From: Alteraurantiacibacter aquimixticola | GTDB taxonomy: Bacteria; Pseudomonadota; Alphaproteobacteria; Sphingomonadales; Sphingomonadaceae | Direction of reading: 5' to 3' | DNA length: 64,000 nucleotides | Assembly: GCF_004965515.1 (NCBI RefSeq) | Contig: NZ_SSHH01000003.1 | Span: 150,231 to 214,230, forward strand | In this document: in pieces, positions 1 through 7,131 of the stretch | How positions within the stretch are numbered: position 1 is the first letter of the stretch | Layout of the letters: each line of letters begins with the position of its first letter | The notes under the pieces: generated by a model | The model's input: the letters and a program-made list of their open reading frames with translations, nothing else | Databases searched by the model: none | Told to the model about the DNA's origin: nothing | Position numbers and translations under genes: made by a program

Positions 1-304
1 GCTCGCCGGCTGCGGCCTTCGCCTGTTCGATGATCTTTTCGACCCCGCGTGCCTTGCAGGCTTCCGCGCGGCAGACCTGCACCACCGGGCGCGGATCGGC
101 TTCGGGCGAGTAGTCGTGATAGAAGCTGACCACGCCATGCACATCGGCGCGGGACAGGTTGAGCGCCTTGGCGATGATCGCTTCGGCTTCCACGTCGACG
201 CAGCCGAATTCCTCCTGCACGTCATGCAGGATGGGCAGCAGCGGCCCCTCGCGCCCCTGGTGTTCGGCGATGATCTCGCCGATCTTCTGTTCTTTGGTGC
301 TCAT
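1..304 (-). CDS. fdsG: NAD-dependent formate dehydrogenase gamma subunit, partial (C-terminus cut by window edge)
   Basis: The first 101 residues of a NuoE/FdsG-type thioredoxin-fold [2Fe-2S] protein are visible, running off the left edge. The family pattern is present: an N-terminal helical part, then a VVSFYHDY stretch and the first cluster cysteine pair C78-x4-C83 (VCRAEAC). In FdsGBACD enzymes this subunit passes electrons between the formate-oxidising subunit and the NADH site. The start ATG lies 8 nt after the stop of S-formylglutathione hydrolase, so it is probably in the same transcript, which supports a formate dehydrogenase rather than complex I assignment. A NuoE paralogue remains possible because the rest of the operon lies outside the window. 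Confidence 0.8.
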   Translation of the reverse strand, partial: MSTKEQKIGEIIAEHQGREGPLLPILHDVQEEFGCVDVEAEAIIAKALNLSRADVHGVVSFYHDYSPEADPRPVVQVCRAEACKARGVEKIIEQAKAAAGE

Positions 305-312
305 ATTCTCTC

Positions 313-1152
313 TCAGGCTTTCAGCTTTGCAGCGTGCCAGGCGATGTGATCGGCCATGAAGGTCGAGATGAAAAAGTAGGAGTGGTCGTAGCCTTCGTGG
401 AGGCGGATGGTCGCGTCCATACCGGCTTTGGTGACCGCTTCGTCGAGCAGGTGCGTCTTCAGCTGCTCTTCGAGGAAATTGTCGGCATGTCCCTGGTCCA
501 CCAGCAGGTCGGGCAGGCGGGCGCCATCCTCGATCAGCGCGCAGGCATCATATTCGCGCCAGGCGGCCTTGTCGGCGCCGATATAGCCGGTCAGCGCCTT
601 CTCGCCCCAGGGGCAGTTCATCGGGCTGACGATCGGGGCGAAGGCGCTGGTCGACTTGTAGCGGCCCGGATTGCGCAGACTGATTGTCAGCGCGCCGTGC
701 CCGCCCATCGAATGGCCGGTAATGCCCTGCCGCTCCATATCGACGGGGAAGTGCTTCGCGATGATCGCGGGAAGCTCTTCCTCGACATAGCGGCGCATAT
801 GGTAATGCTGCGACCACGGAGCCTCGGTCGCATTGACATAGAAGCCCGCGCCGGTGCCGAAATCATAGCCTTCGTCATCGGGCACATCGTCACCGCGCGG
901 GGACGTGTCCGGGCAGACGAAGATGATGCCGTGTTCGGCGCAGGCCTTCCGGTACTCGCCCTTTTCCATGACATTGGCATGGGTGCAGGTGAGGCCGGAG
1001 AGGTAGAACAGCACGGGCAGCTTCGCCCCCGCCACATGGTCGGGGACGTAGACGGCGAAAGTCATCCCGGTGCCCGTCGCCTCGCTCTGGTGGGAGTAGA
1101 CGCCCTGGCACCCGCCGAAAGCCTTTGCCTCGCTGACCGTTTCCAATGTCAT
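313..1152 (-). CDS. fghA: S-formylglutathione hydrolase
   Basis: This 279-residue alpha/beta-hydrolase of the esterase D family has the nucleophile elbow GHSMGG with Ser148, an oxyanion region LSGLTCTH near residue 52, an acid in LVDQGHADNF and a catalytic His in GYDHSYFF near the C-terminus. It hydrolyses S-formylglutathione to formate and glutathione, the second step of glutathione-dependent formaldehyde oxidation in the cytoplasm. Its full family length and its position between the VOC genes and fdsG, downstream of the class III dehydrogenase, put the whole HCHO-to-CO2 route in one minus-strand gene set. Confidence 0.95.
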   Translation of the reverse strand: MTLETVSEAKAFGGCQGVYSHQSEATGTGMTFAVYVPDHVAGAKLPVLFYLSGLTCTHANVMEKGEYRKACAEHGIIFVCPDTSPRGDDVPDDEGYDFGTGAGFYVNATEAPWSQHYHMRRYVEEELPAIIAKHFPVDMERQGITGHSMGGHGALTISLRNPGRYKSTSAFAPIVSPMNCPWGEKALTGYIGADKAAWREYDACALIEDGARLPDLLVDQGHADNFLEEQLKTHLLDEAVTKAGMDATIRLHEGYDHSYFFISTFMADHIAWHAAKLKA

Positions 1153-1162
1153 TGCCGAACTC

Positions 1163-1546
1163 TCAATCCATCTTGTGCAGGGCGCACAGCTTGTGGCCGG
1201 TGGGATCGCGCAGGTATGCGAGATAGAGCTTCATGCCGCCGAAATCGCGCGGTCCGGGCGGGTCCTCGCAAGCCGTGCCGCCAGCGGCGAGGCCTGCCGC
1301 ATGCCAAGCATCGCACTGTTCGGGGCTGTCCATCACCAGGCCGATCGTGTTGCCATTGGCGACCGAAGCCGGTTCGCCATTGAGCGGCTTGGTGACGATG
1401 AAGACATTGTCCTTATGCGTATAGCGCACGCGCGGCTTGACCGGGTCGGCCACGCCCTCTGGCGCGCCCACGGCGGTGAAGATCGCATCGTAGAAGGTCT
1501 TGGAAGCGGCAAGGTCGTCGCTGCCGACCATGTTGTGGCTGTACAT
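1163..1546 (-). CDS. VOC-family (glyoxalase/bleomycin-resistance fold) protein, copy 1
   Basis: A 127-residue single-module VOC protein. The start at 1546 is chosen over an upstream in-frame ATG because GGAGAG sits correctly upstream and the other copies begin the same way (M-x-x-H). It shows the N-terminal metal-ligand-type His4, the central AWHAAGLAAGG segment and the C-terminal YLRDPTGHKLCA segment. The acidic metal ligand normally found near the end of glyoxalase I appears replaced, so a glyoxalase I role is not assured. It is followed 10 nt later by fghA. The substrate is unknown; a thiol adduct such as a glutathione conjugate is a context-based guess. Confidence 0.85.
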   Translation of the reverse strand: MYSHNMVGSDDLAASKTFYDAIFTAVGAPEGVADPVKPRVRYTHKDNVFIVTKPLNGEPASVANGNTIGLVMDSPEQCDAWHAAGLAAGGTACEDPPGPRDFGGMKLYLAYLRDPTGHKLCALHKMD

Positions 1547-1551
1547 GGCTG

Positions 1552-1935
1552 TTACTCTCCCAGATCTACCCAAAAGGCACAGAGCTTGTTGCCGGCGGGA
1601 TCGCGCAGGTAGGCACCGACCATGGGCATCTCACCATAGTCGCGCGGACCGGGCGGGCCTTCGCAAGTGCCGCCATTGGCCAGGCCTGCCGCGTGCCAGG
1701 CATGTACCGCCTCCGCGCTTGGAGCAGCAAGCCCGATGGTGCCGCCATTGGCGTGGGTCGCGGCCTCTCCGTCGGCGGGTGGGCCGACCATGAACATGCC
1801 CGAGTCGTGAGTGCCATACATTGCGTGCGTGGCCTCGTGATGCTGGCCGGAAATGCCCAGCGCCGCAAAGGTCGCGTCGTAAAAGGCAATCGAGGCACGC
1901 GGATCGCTGCTGCCAACTCGCACATGGGTGAACAT
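1552..1935 (-). CDS. VOC-family protein, copy 2
   Basis: A 127-residue VOC protein starting MFTHVRVGSSDP, clearly paralogous to its two neighbours: His4, AWHAAGLANGGTCEGPPGP and YLRDPAGNKLCAF are shared. The start at 1935 matches the paralogues; an ATG three codons earlier (1944) is also possible. The gene lies 5 nt upstream of copy 1 and 16 nt after the stop of copy 3, so the three are almost certainly co-transcribed. Like the other copies it lacks an obvious Glu in the last metal-ligand position. Function is unknown beyond the fold. Confidence 0.85.
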   Translation of the reverse strand: MFTHVRVGSSDPRASIAFYDATFAALGISGQHHEATHAMYGTHDSGMFMVGPPADGEAATHANGGTIGLAAPSAEAVHAWHAAGLANGGTCEGPPGPRDYGEMPMVGAYLRDPAGNKLCAFWVDLGE

Positions 1936-1951
1936 GGCCGGACCCATTGGC

Positions 1952-2332
1952 TTATGCGTTTTCGTTAGGGCAGAAGGCGCAGATCTTGTTGCCGTCCGGA
2001 TCGCGCAGGTAAGCGCCATACATCTGGCCCGGCGCATTCTCGCGCACGCCCGGCGCACCTTCGTCACTGCCGCCATTGGCGAGGCCGGCGGCATGCCATG
2101 CATTCACCTGGTCATAGGAGCTGGCCTTGAGGCCCAGCGTCGCGCCGTTTGAGACGCTGGCCGCTTCGCCATTGGCAGGCTTGCCCACGGCCACCGCGCC
2201 GCCTTCATTGGCATAGACGGTCAGGTGCGGATATTCACCTGCGGGCGCTACGCCGAGCGCGTCCATGGTGGCGTTGTAGAATGCACGTGATTTTTCGACA
2301 TCGTTGGTGCCCAGGAAGACGTGGTTCAGCAT
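1952..2332 (-). CDS. VOC-family protein, copy 3 (first of the tandem triplet)
   Basis: A 126-residue VOC protein with the same landmarks as copies 1 and 2: MLNHVFLGTND with His4, NAWHAAGLANGGSDEGAPG, and YLRDPDGNKICAF. It is the first transcribed of three tandem paralogues inserted between the formaldehyde dehydrogenase and S-formylglutathione hydrolase genes. GAGAGG lies upstream of the ATG. The 154-nt gap to the formaldehyde dehydrogenase stop could hold a promoter, but I see no convincing one. Confidence 0.85.
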   Translation of the reverse strand: MLNHVFLGTNDVEKSRAFYNATMDALGVAPAGEYPHLTVYANEGGAVAVGKPANGEAASVSNGATLGLKASSYDQVNAWHAAGLANGGSDEGAPGVRENAPGQMYGAYLRDPDGNKICAFCPNENA

Positions 2333-2486
2333 GGTGTGAAAGTTCCTCTCGATATGTCGTGCGCACTCGCCGCAAGGCCAGCCCGCGTGACTCGGTTTAT
2401 CACATAGCCGAAAACTTCAGCCTTGTGAAAGATTGAATTGACCTGTCGCGGCGCATGCGACCGCTTTGGCCGCACGCGCCTGCCAA

Positions 2487-3599
2487 TCAGTAAACGACGA
2501 CCGAGCGGATCGACTTGCCCTCGTGCATCAGGTCGAAGGCGGTGTTGATCTCCTCGAGGCCCATCACGTGGGTGATCATCGGGTCGATCTCGATCTTTCC
2601 GGTCATGTACATGTCGACGATCTTGGGCACATCGGTGCGGCCCTTGGCGCCGCCGAATGCCGTGCCGCGCCAGTTGCGGCCGGTCACCAGCTGGAACGGG
2701 CGCGTGCTGATTTCCTTGCCCGCTTCGGCCACGCCGATGATGATGCTGGTGCCCCAGCCGCGATGGCAGGCTTCGAGCGCCGTACGCATCACTTCGGTAT
2801 TGCCGGTGGCATCGAAAGTGTAGTCCGCGCCGCCATCGGTCATGGCTACGATCTTGGCGACCGTGTCTTCGCGGCTCATGCCCTTGGTGTTGAGGAATTC
2901 GGTCATGCCGAACTTGCGGCCCCATTCCTCGCGATCGGGATTGATGTCGACGCCGATGATCTTGTTCGCACCGGCCAGCCGCGCGCCCTGTATCACGTTG
3001 AGGCCGATGCCGCCGAGGCCGAACACCACGACATTGTCGCCCACCTGCACCTTGGCGGTGTTGGTGACGGCGCCCACGCCGGTGGTCACGCCGCAGCCGA
3101 CATAGCAGGCGGACTGGAACGGCGCGTCCTCACGAATCTTGGCGACGGCGATTTCCGGCAGCACGGTGAAGTTCGAGAAGGTCGAACAGCCCATATAGTG
3201 GAAGATCGTCTGCCCCTTGTAGGAGAAGCGGCTGGTGCCATCGGGCATCAGGCCCTGGCCCTGCGTGCTGCGGATCGCGGTGCACAGGTTCGTCTTGCCC
3301 GACAGGCAGGACTTACACTGGCGGCATTCGGGCGTGTAGAGCGGGATCACGTGATCGTCCGGCTTCACGCTGGTGACGCCGGGGCCAACCTCGCGCACGA
3401 TGCCCGCGCCTTCATGGCCCAGGATGCTGGGGAAGATGCCTTCGCTATCGAACCCGTCCAGCGTGTAGGCATCGGTGTGGCAGATGCCGGTGGCCATGAT
3501 TTCCACCAGCACTTCGCCTTCCTTCGGCCCCTCCAGATCGACTTCCACGATCTCCAGCGGCTTCTTGGCTTCGAATGCTACGGCTGCACGGGTTTTCAT
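2487..3599 (-). CDS. frmA: S-(hydroxymethyl)glutathione dehydrogenase / class III alcohol dehydrogenase
   Basis: A 370-residue zinc MDR dehydrogenase with the class III hallmarks: catalytic Zn ligands C40, H62/E63 (GHEGAG) and the Cys of YVGCGVTTG; structural Zn cysteines C92, C95, C98 and C106; and the NAD-binding motif GLGGIGL with an acidic residue after it (GVDIN). It oxidises S-hydroxymethylglutathione, formed spontaneously from formaldehyde and glutathione, to S-formylglutathione. It starts 24 nt after the stop of the MFS gene, which itself follows marR by 31 nt, so formaldehyde oxidation appears physically coupled to an aromatic-uptake/regulator unit. Confidence 0.96.
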   Translation of the reverse strand: MKTRAAVAFEAKKPLEIVEVDLEGPKEGEVLVEIMATGICHTDAYTLDGFDSEGIFPSILGHEGAGIVREVGPGVTSVKPDDHVIPLYTPECRQCKSCLSGKTNLCTAIRSTQGQGLMPDGTSRFSYKGQTIFHYMGCSTFSNFTVLPEIAVAKIREDAPFQSACYVGCGVTTGVGAVTNTAKVQVGDNVVVFGLGGIGLNVIQGARLAGANKIIGVDINPDREEWGRKFGMTEFLNTKGMSREDTVAKIVAMTDGGADYTFDATGNTEVMRTALEACHRGWGTSIIIGVAEAGKEISTRPFQLVTGRNWRGTAFGGAKGRTDVPKIVDMYMTGKIEIDPMITHVMGLEEINTAFDLMHEGKSIRSVVVY

Positions 3600-3623
3600 T
3601 TCAGATATTCTCCCAGGATTGGA

Positions 3624-4982
3624 TCAGGATGCAGCCTGCGCGTCTTCGGCAACGACATCGTCGCCTTCGCGCTCGGGCAGCATCAGGAACAGGATCAGCG
3701 AGGCCACCGAACCCATCGCCATGATGATGGAGACCGTCAGCAGCTCGTCATTGCCGAGGATCGTGAACAGCGCGCCGGCGATGATCGGGCTGCCTGCCGC
3801 GCCAAGGCGGCCGATACCCAGTACGAAGCCGGTGCCGGTGGCGCGGGCATAGGCAGGGAAGCCGCGCGCGAAGGCGGCATAATACCCGCTGATCGCGGCA
3901 TTGGTGAAGAAGCCGGTCAGGATCGTCGCCCACTGCCAGCCATCCAGCGTCTCGCGCCCGAGGCCGAAGGCGGCCACGGCGACCGATCCGATCAGCAGCA
4001 TCAGCGCGGTCGGCCACTTGATGCCGAGGCGCGCCATCACGAAGCCGAACAGCAGGCTGCCGAAGAAGCCGCCGACATTGGCCCAGGTGAGCACGGTGGC
4101 CGCCTCGCCCGGCGCATAGCCCGGCGGGTAGTCGGCCACGATCTGCACGGCGAATTTCAGGATGTAGTAGAAGGTGATCGTGTGGAACATGTAGCCGAAG
4201 GCCAGCAGCAGCGTGACCGGGCGCAGCTTCGGATTGGACAGGATGTCCGTCACCTTGGGCTTGGCCGCATCGGCAGCGGCGGCAGGCAAAGCCTCGATCG
4301 GCTGCTTGCCGAAGGCGCCCAGCGTCTTGTTGACGCCCGCCAGGTTGCCCTTCGAGGCGTGGAAGGCGGCCGTCTCCGGCACCACCAGCAGCATGACCGG
4401 GATCAGGGCCGCAGTCACGATCGCGCCGAAATCGAACACGGCGCGCCAGCCATAGGTCGGCAGCAGCCATTCGGAAGCGGCAACGCCGCCGATGATCGCG
4501 CCCAGCGGGTAGCCTGCGACATAGGCGGCGATGGCGGCCTTGCGCCATTTGGTATTGGTGCTCTCTGCCGTAACCGCATTGGTCGCGGCGAGCATGCCGC
4601 CAATGCCGATGCCTGTCAGGAAGCGGAAGCCGACCATCGGGGCCACGGAATCGGCGATACTGGCGAGGAACATGCCCAGTGCCATGGCGACCAGGCAGGC
4701 GAGCATGGTCATCTTGCGGCCGTATTTGTCGGCCGCGCCGCCCAGCAGGACAGAGCCGAAGCCCATGCCGACCAGTTCGGCGGAGAGTACGATGCCCAGC
4801 GCTGCGCGTTCGATACCCCATTCTGCGGAAATGCCAGGTGCGGCGAAGGCGCTCGACAGAACGTCAAACCCGTCCAGCGCGTTGAGCAGTACCATGAGGA
4901 CCACGACGGCCCACTGGCGCACGCTCATCGGCGTCTCATTGATCACATTGATGGGGTTAGCCCCCCCGGAAGCTCCGGCCAT
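3624..4982 (-). CDS. MFS transporter, aromatic acid:H+ symporter (AAHS) type
   Basis: A 452-residue 12-helix permease. Helix 1 carries the DGFDV motif typical of the PcaK/BenK aromatic-acid symporters, the loop between helices 2 and 3 carries GGAADKYGRKM, and helix 4 has RFLTGIGIGGMLAATNAV. The likely role is import of an aromatic acid or phenolic across the inner membrane. It lies between marR and the formaldehyde dehydrogenase with short gaps, and its RBS (AGGAGAGG) is good. The substrate cannot be read from the sequence; a lignin-derived aromatic is inferred from the divergent lignostilbene dioxygenase. Confidence 0.88.
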   Translation of the reverse strand: MAGASGGANPINVINETPMSVRQWAVVVLMVLLNALDGFDVLSSAFAAPGISAEWGIERAALGIVLSAELVGMGFGSVLLGGAADKYGRKMTMLACLVAMALGMFLASIADSVAPMVGFRFLTGIGIGGMLAATNAVTAESTNTKWRKAAIAAYVAGYPLGAIIGGVAASEWLLPTYGWRAVFDFGAIVTAALIPVMLLVVPETAAFHASKGNLAGVNKTLGAFGKQPIEALPAAAADAAKPKVTDILSNPKLRPVTLLLAFGYMFHTITFYYILKFAVQIVADYPPGYAPGEAATVLTWANVGGFFGSLLFGFVMARLGIKWPTALMLLIGSVAVAAFGLGRETLDGWQWATILTGFFTNAAISGYYAAFARGFPAYARATGTGFVLGIGRLGAAGSPIIAGALFTILGNDELLTVSIIMAMGSVASLILFLMLPEREGDDVVAEDAQAAS

Positions 4983-5013
4983 TCTCTCGTCCTCTCCTGA
5001 ATCTCCGGCGCCC

Positions 5014-5475
5014 TCAATCGTGGATTCGCGCCAGCATTTCCACCAGTTTTTCGATTTCAGCCTCGCTGAAGCGGCTTTTCAGCCAGCTTTCATGGCTTTC
5101 GATGCAACGCTTCGCTTCCTCCAGCACGGCCTCGCCCTCTTCCGTCAGGAACATTGCCTGCTTGCGCCCGTCGCTGCTTGATCTCTCACGCCGGAGCAGC
5201 CCGCGCTCCTCCAGCCGGTTGACGATGGTCATGGTGGTAGCGCGGTCCATCCTCAGGCGGCTCCCCACCTCGATCTGGGCGATTTCCGGGTGATCTCCGA
5301 CCAGCCACAGGACCGAGACCTGCTTCTGCGTCAATCCAAGGTCGGCAAAGGTTTCGGTGAAATGGCGATAGACGGCACCATGCGCCAGGCGGATGTGGAA
5401 GCCCACGATTCCGTCCAGCGCGCCGATGTCCTCTTCATCCGCATCATTGCTTTCGATCAATGCAGGATCGCGCAA
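5014..5475 (-). CDS. MarR-family transcriptional regulator
   Basis: A winged-helix MarR protein of about 153 residues: GLTQKQVSVLWLVGDHP (helix 2-3), QIEVGSRLRMDRATTMTIVNRLEERGLLRRERSSSDGRK (recognition helix and wing), then a dimerisation helix. The ATG codons upstream are out of frame or lie inside the divergent gene, so a TTG at 5475 is taken as start; GAGG lies 8 nt upstream. A TTG at 5460 is the alternative. It is divergent from the lignostilbene dioxygenase with about 97 nt between them, containing a palindrome over that gene's -10 box. It probably represses both directions and responds to an aromatic ligand (inference). Confidence 0.85.
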   Translation of the reverse strand: MRDPALIESNDADEEDIGALDGIVGFHIRLAHGAVYRHFTETFADLGLTQKQVSVLWLVGDHPEIAQIEVGSRLRMDRATTMTIVNRLEERGLLRRERSSSDGRKQAMFLTEEGEAVLEEAKRCIESHESWLKSRFSEAEIEKLVEMLARIHD

Positions 5476-5516
5476 ACCGGTGTCCTCATGCCCCCTAAAG
5501 CCCGTAATGGGCGGTC

Positions 5517-5546
5517 TTGCCAATTTGTTAGTAGAGCATACAATTT
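5517..5546 (+). promoter_or_regulatory. Promoter of the lignostilbene dioxygenase gene with overlapping palindromic operator
   Basis: A sigma70-like promoter reads TTGCCA (5517-5522), a 16-nt spacer and TACAAT (5539-5544), which would start transcription about 20 nt before the RBS AAGGAGAGG. Inside it lies an imperfect palindrome, GTTAG-N5-CATAC (5527-5541), covering spacer and -10. The same palindrome type recurs at 23597-23611. The position suits a repressor site, and the divergent MarR protein is the obvious candidate. Motif reading is direct; regulation is inferred. Confidence 0.6.
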
Positions 5547-5572
5547 CGCGCAAGGAGAGGACTCGAACAATC

Positions 5573-7060
5573 ATGGCGCATTTTCCCGACACACCCAATT
5601 TCACCGGATTCAACACCCCCAGCCGGATCGAGGCGGATATCGCCGACCTGCAGCATGAGGGGGAGATCCCGAAGGAACTCGACGGCGCCTTCTTCCGCGT
5701 GCAGCCCGATCCGCAATTCCCGCCCATGCTGGGGGACGACATCTCCTTCAACGGAGACGGGATGATCACCCGCTTCCACTTCCATGATGGCCAGTGCGAT
5801 TTCCGCCAGCGCTGGGCGAAGACCGACAAGTGGAAGGCGGAGCACGCAGCGGGCCGCGGGTTGTTCGGCATGTATCGCAACCCGCTGACCGATGATGACA
5901 GCGTGAAGGGCATGATCCGCTCCACCGCCAACACCAATGCCTGGGTCTATGCCGGCAAGCTGTGGGCGATGAAGGAAGATTCGCCTGCCCTGATCATGGA
6001 CCCGGTGACCATGGAGACGGAGGAGTTCGAGACCTTCGAAGGCGCGATGAAGAGCCAGACCTTCACCGCCCATCCCAAGATCGACCCGCACACCGGCAAC
6101 ATGGTCGCCATCGGCTATGCCGCGAGCGGCCTGTGCACCGATGACGTGTCCTACATGGAAGTGAACGCGGATGGCGATCTGGTGCGCGAGAAGTGGTTCA
6201 AGGTCCCCTACTACTGCATGATGCACGACTTCGCGATCACCGAGGATTACCTCGTGCTCCATATCGTGCCCTCCATCGGCAGCTGGGAACGGCTGGAACA
6301 GAAGAAGCCGCATTTCGGCTTCGACACCACCATGCCCGTCTATCTCGGCATCATCCCGCGCCGCGACGATTTGAAGAACGAGGACATTCGCTGGTTCAAG
6401 CGCGACAATTGCTTCGCCAGCCACACCATCAACGCCTGGCAGGAAGGCACCAAGGTCCATTTCGTGGTGCCCGAAGCGAAGAACAACATGTTCCCCTTCT
6501 TCCCAGATGTGCATGGCGAACCGTTCAACGGCATGGAAGCGATGAGCAAGCTCACCCGCTGGACCGTCGACATGGCCAGCAATGGCGAGGAATTCGACGA
6601 GATCGTCCAGCTCACCGAAACCGCGAGCGAGTTCCCCCGCATCGATGACCGCTTCACGGGCGTGAAGAACCGCTACACCTGGGGCCTCGAAATGGACATG
6701 AAGCGCCCCTGCGAGCTGAAAGGCGGCAGCGCGGGCGGCTTCCTGATGAACTGCCTGTTCCTGAAGGACCTCGAAAGCGGAGCCGAACAGCACTGGTGGT
6801 GCGGCCCCGTCTCATCGCTGCAGGAACCCTGCTTCGTGCCCCGTTCCAAGGACGCGCCGGAGGGCGACGGATGGATCGTCATGCTCTGCAACCGGCTGGA
6901 GGAACACCGCACCGACCTGCTGGTGTTCGACGCGCTCGATATCGAGAAGGGCCCGGTCGCGACCATCCAGTGCCCGATCCGCCTGCGCTTCGGCCTGCAC
7001 GGCAACTTCGCCCGCAGCGAGGATATCGGGCTGAAGGCCGGGGAGCTGGAGGCGGCCTGA
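5573..7060 (+). CDS. lsd: Lignostilbene-alpha,beta-dioxygenase (carotenoid cleavage oxygenase family)
   Basis: A 495-residue seven-bladed propeller dioxygenase starting MAHFPDTPNF at an ATG preceded by AAGGAGAGG. The four iron-ligand histidines are at H167, H218, H284 and H476. Residues described as contacting the hydroxystilbene in characterised lignostilbene dioxygenases (Phe59, Tyr101, Lys134) occur here at the same numbers. The enzyme uses O2 to cleave the central double bond of 4-hydroxystilbenes such as lignostilbene, giving two benzaldehydes (vanillin). Its divergence from marR and the aromatic-acid permease/formaldehyde-oxidation genes fits a lignin-dimer catabolic role. A carotenoid substrate is unlikely. 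Confidence 0.92.
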   Translation: MAHFPDTPNFTGFNTPSRIEADIADLQHEGEIPKELDGAFFRVQPDPQFPPMLGDDISFNGDGMITRFHFHDGQCDFRQRWAKTDKWKAEHAAGRGLFGMYRNPLTDDDSVKGMIRSTANTNAWVYAGKLWAMKEDSPALIMDPVTMETEEFETFEGAMKSQTFTAHPKIDPHTGNMVAIGYAASGLCTDDVSYMEVNADGDLVREKWFKVPYYCMMHDFAITEDYLVLHIVPSIGSWERLEQKKPHFGFDTTMPVYLGIIPRRDDLKNEDIRWFKRDNCFASHTINAWQEGTKVHFVVPEAKNNMFPFFPDVHGEPFNGMEAMSKLTRWTVDMASNGEEFDEIVQLTETASEFPRIDDRFTGVKNRYTWGLEMDMKRPCELKGGSAGGFLMNCLFLKDLESGAEQHWWCGPVSSLQEPCFVPRSKDAPEGDGWIVMLCNRLEEHRTDLLVFDALDIEKGPVATIQCPIRLRFGLHGNFARSEDIGLKAGELEAA

Positions 7061-7079
7061 GGGGGCGCTGCTGAGCGGG

Positions 7080-7103
7080 CTGGACCCCGGAGCTCGGGGC
7101 CAG
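7080..7103. terminator. Hairpin between convergent genes
   Basis: A GC-rich inverted repeat (CTGGACCCCG paired with CGGGGCCAG, one bulged base) lies between the convergent dioxygenase and lipoprotein genes. There is no T-run, so intrinsic termination is possible but not certain. Confidence 0.35.
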
Positions 7104-7131
7104 TCGGCCTCCGGAATCTAGGTTTCCTGCT

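Noticed and set aside
1163..2332. VOC triplet annotated as glyoxalase I
   Set aside because: The final acidic metal ligand is not visible and the copies form a different YLRDP-x-GxK subgroup, so only the fold is claimed.
2466..5000. An 844-codon open frame on the plus strand opposite the formaldehyde dehydrogenase and MFS genes
   Set aside because: It is the antisense shadow of two clear genes in GC-rich codon usage; composition is Arg/Ala/Gly/His-rich with no domain, and no RBS fits.
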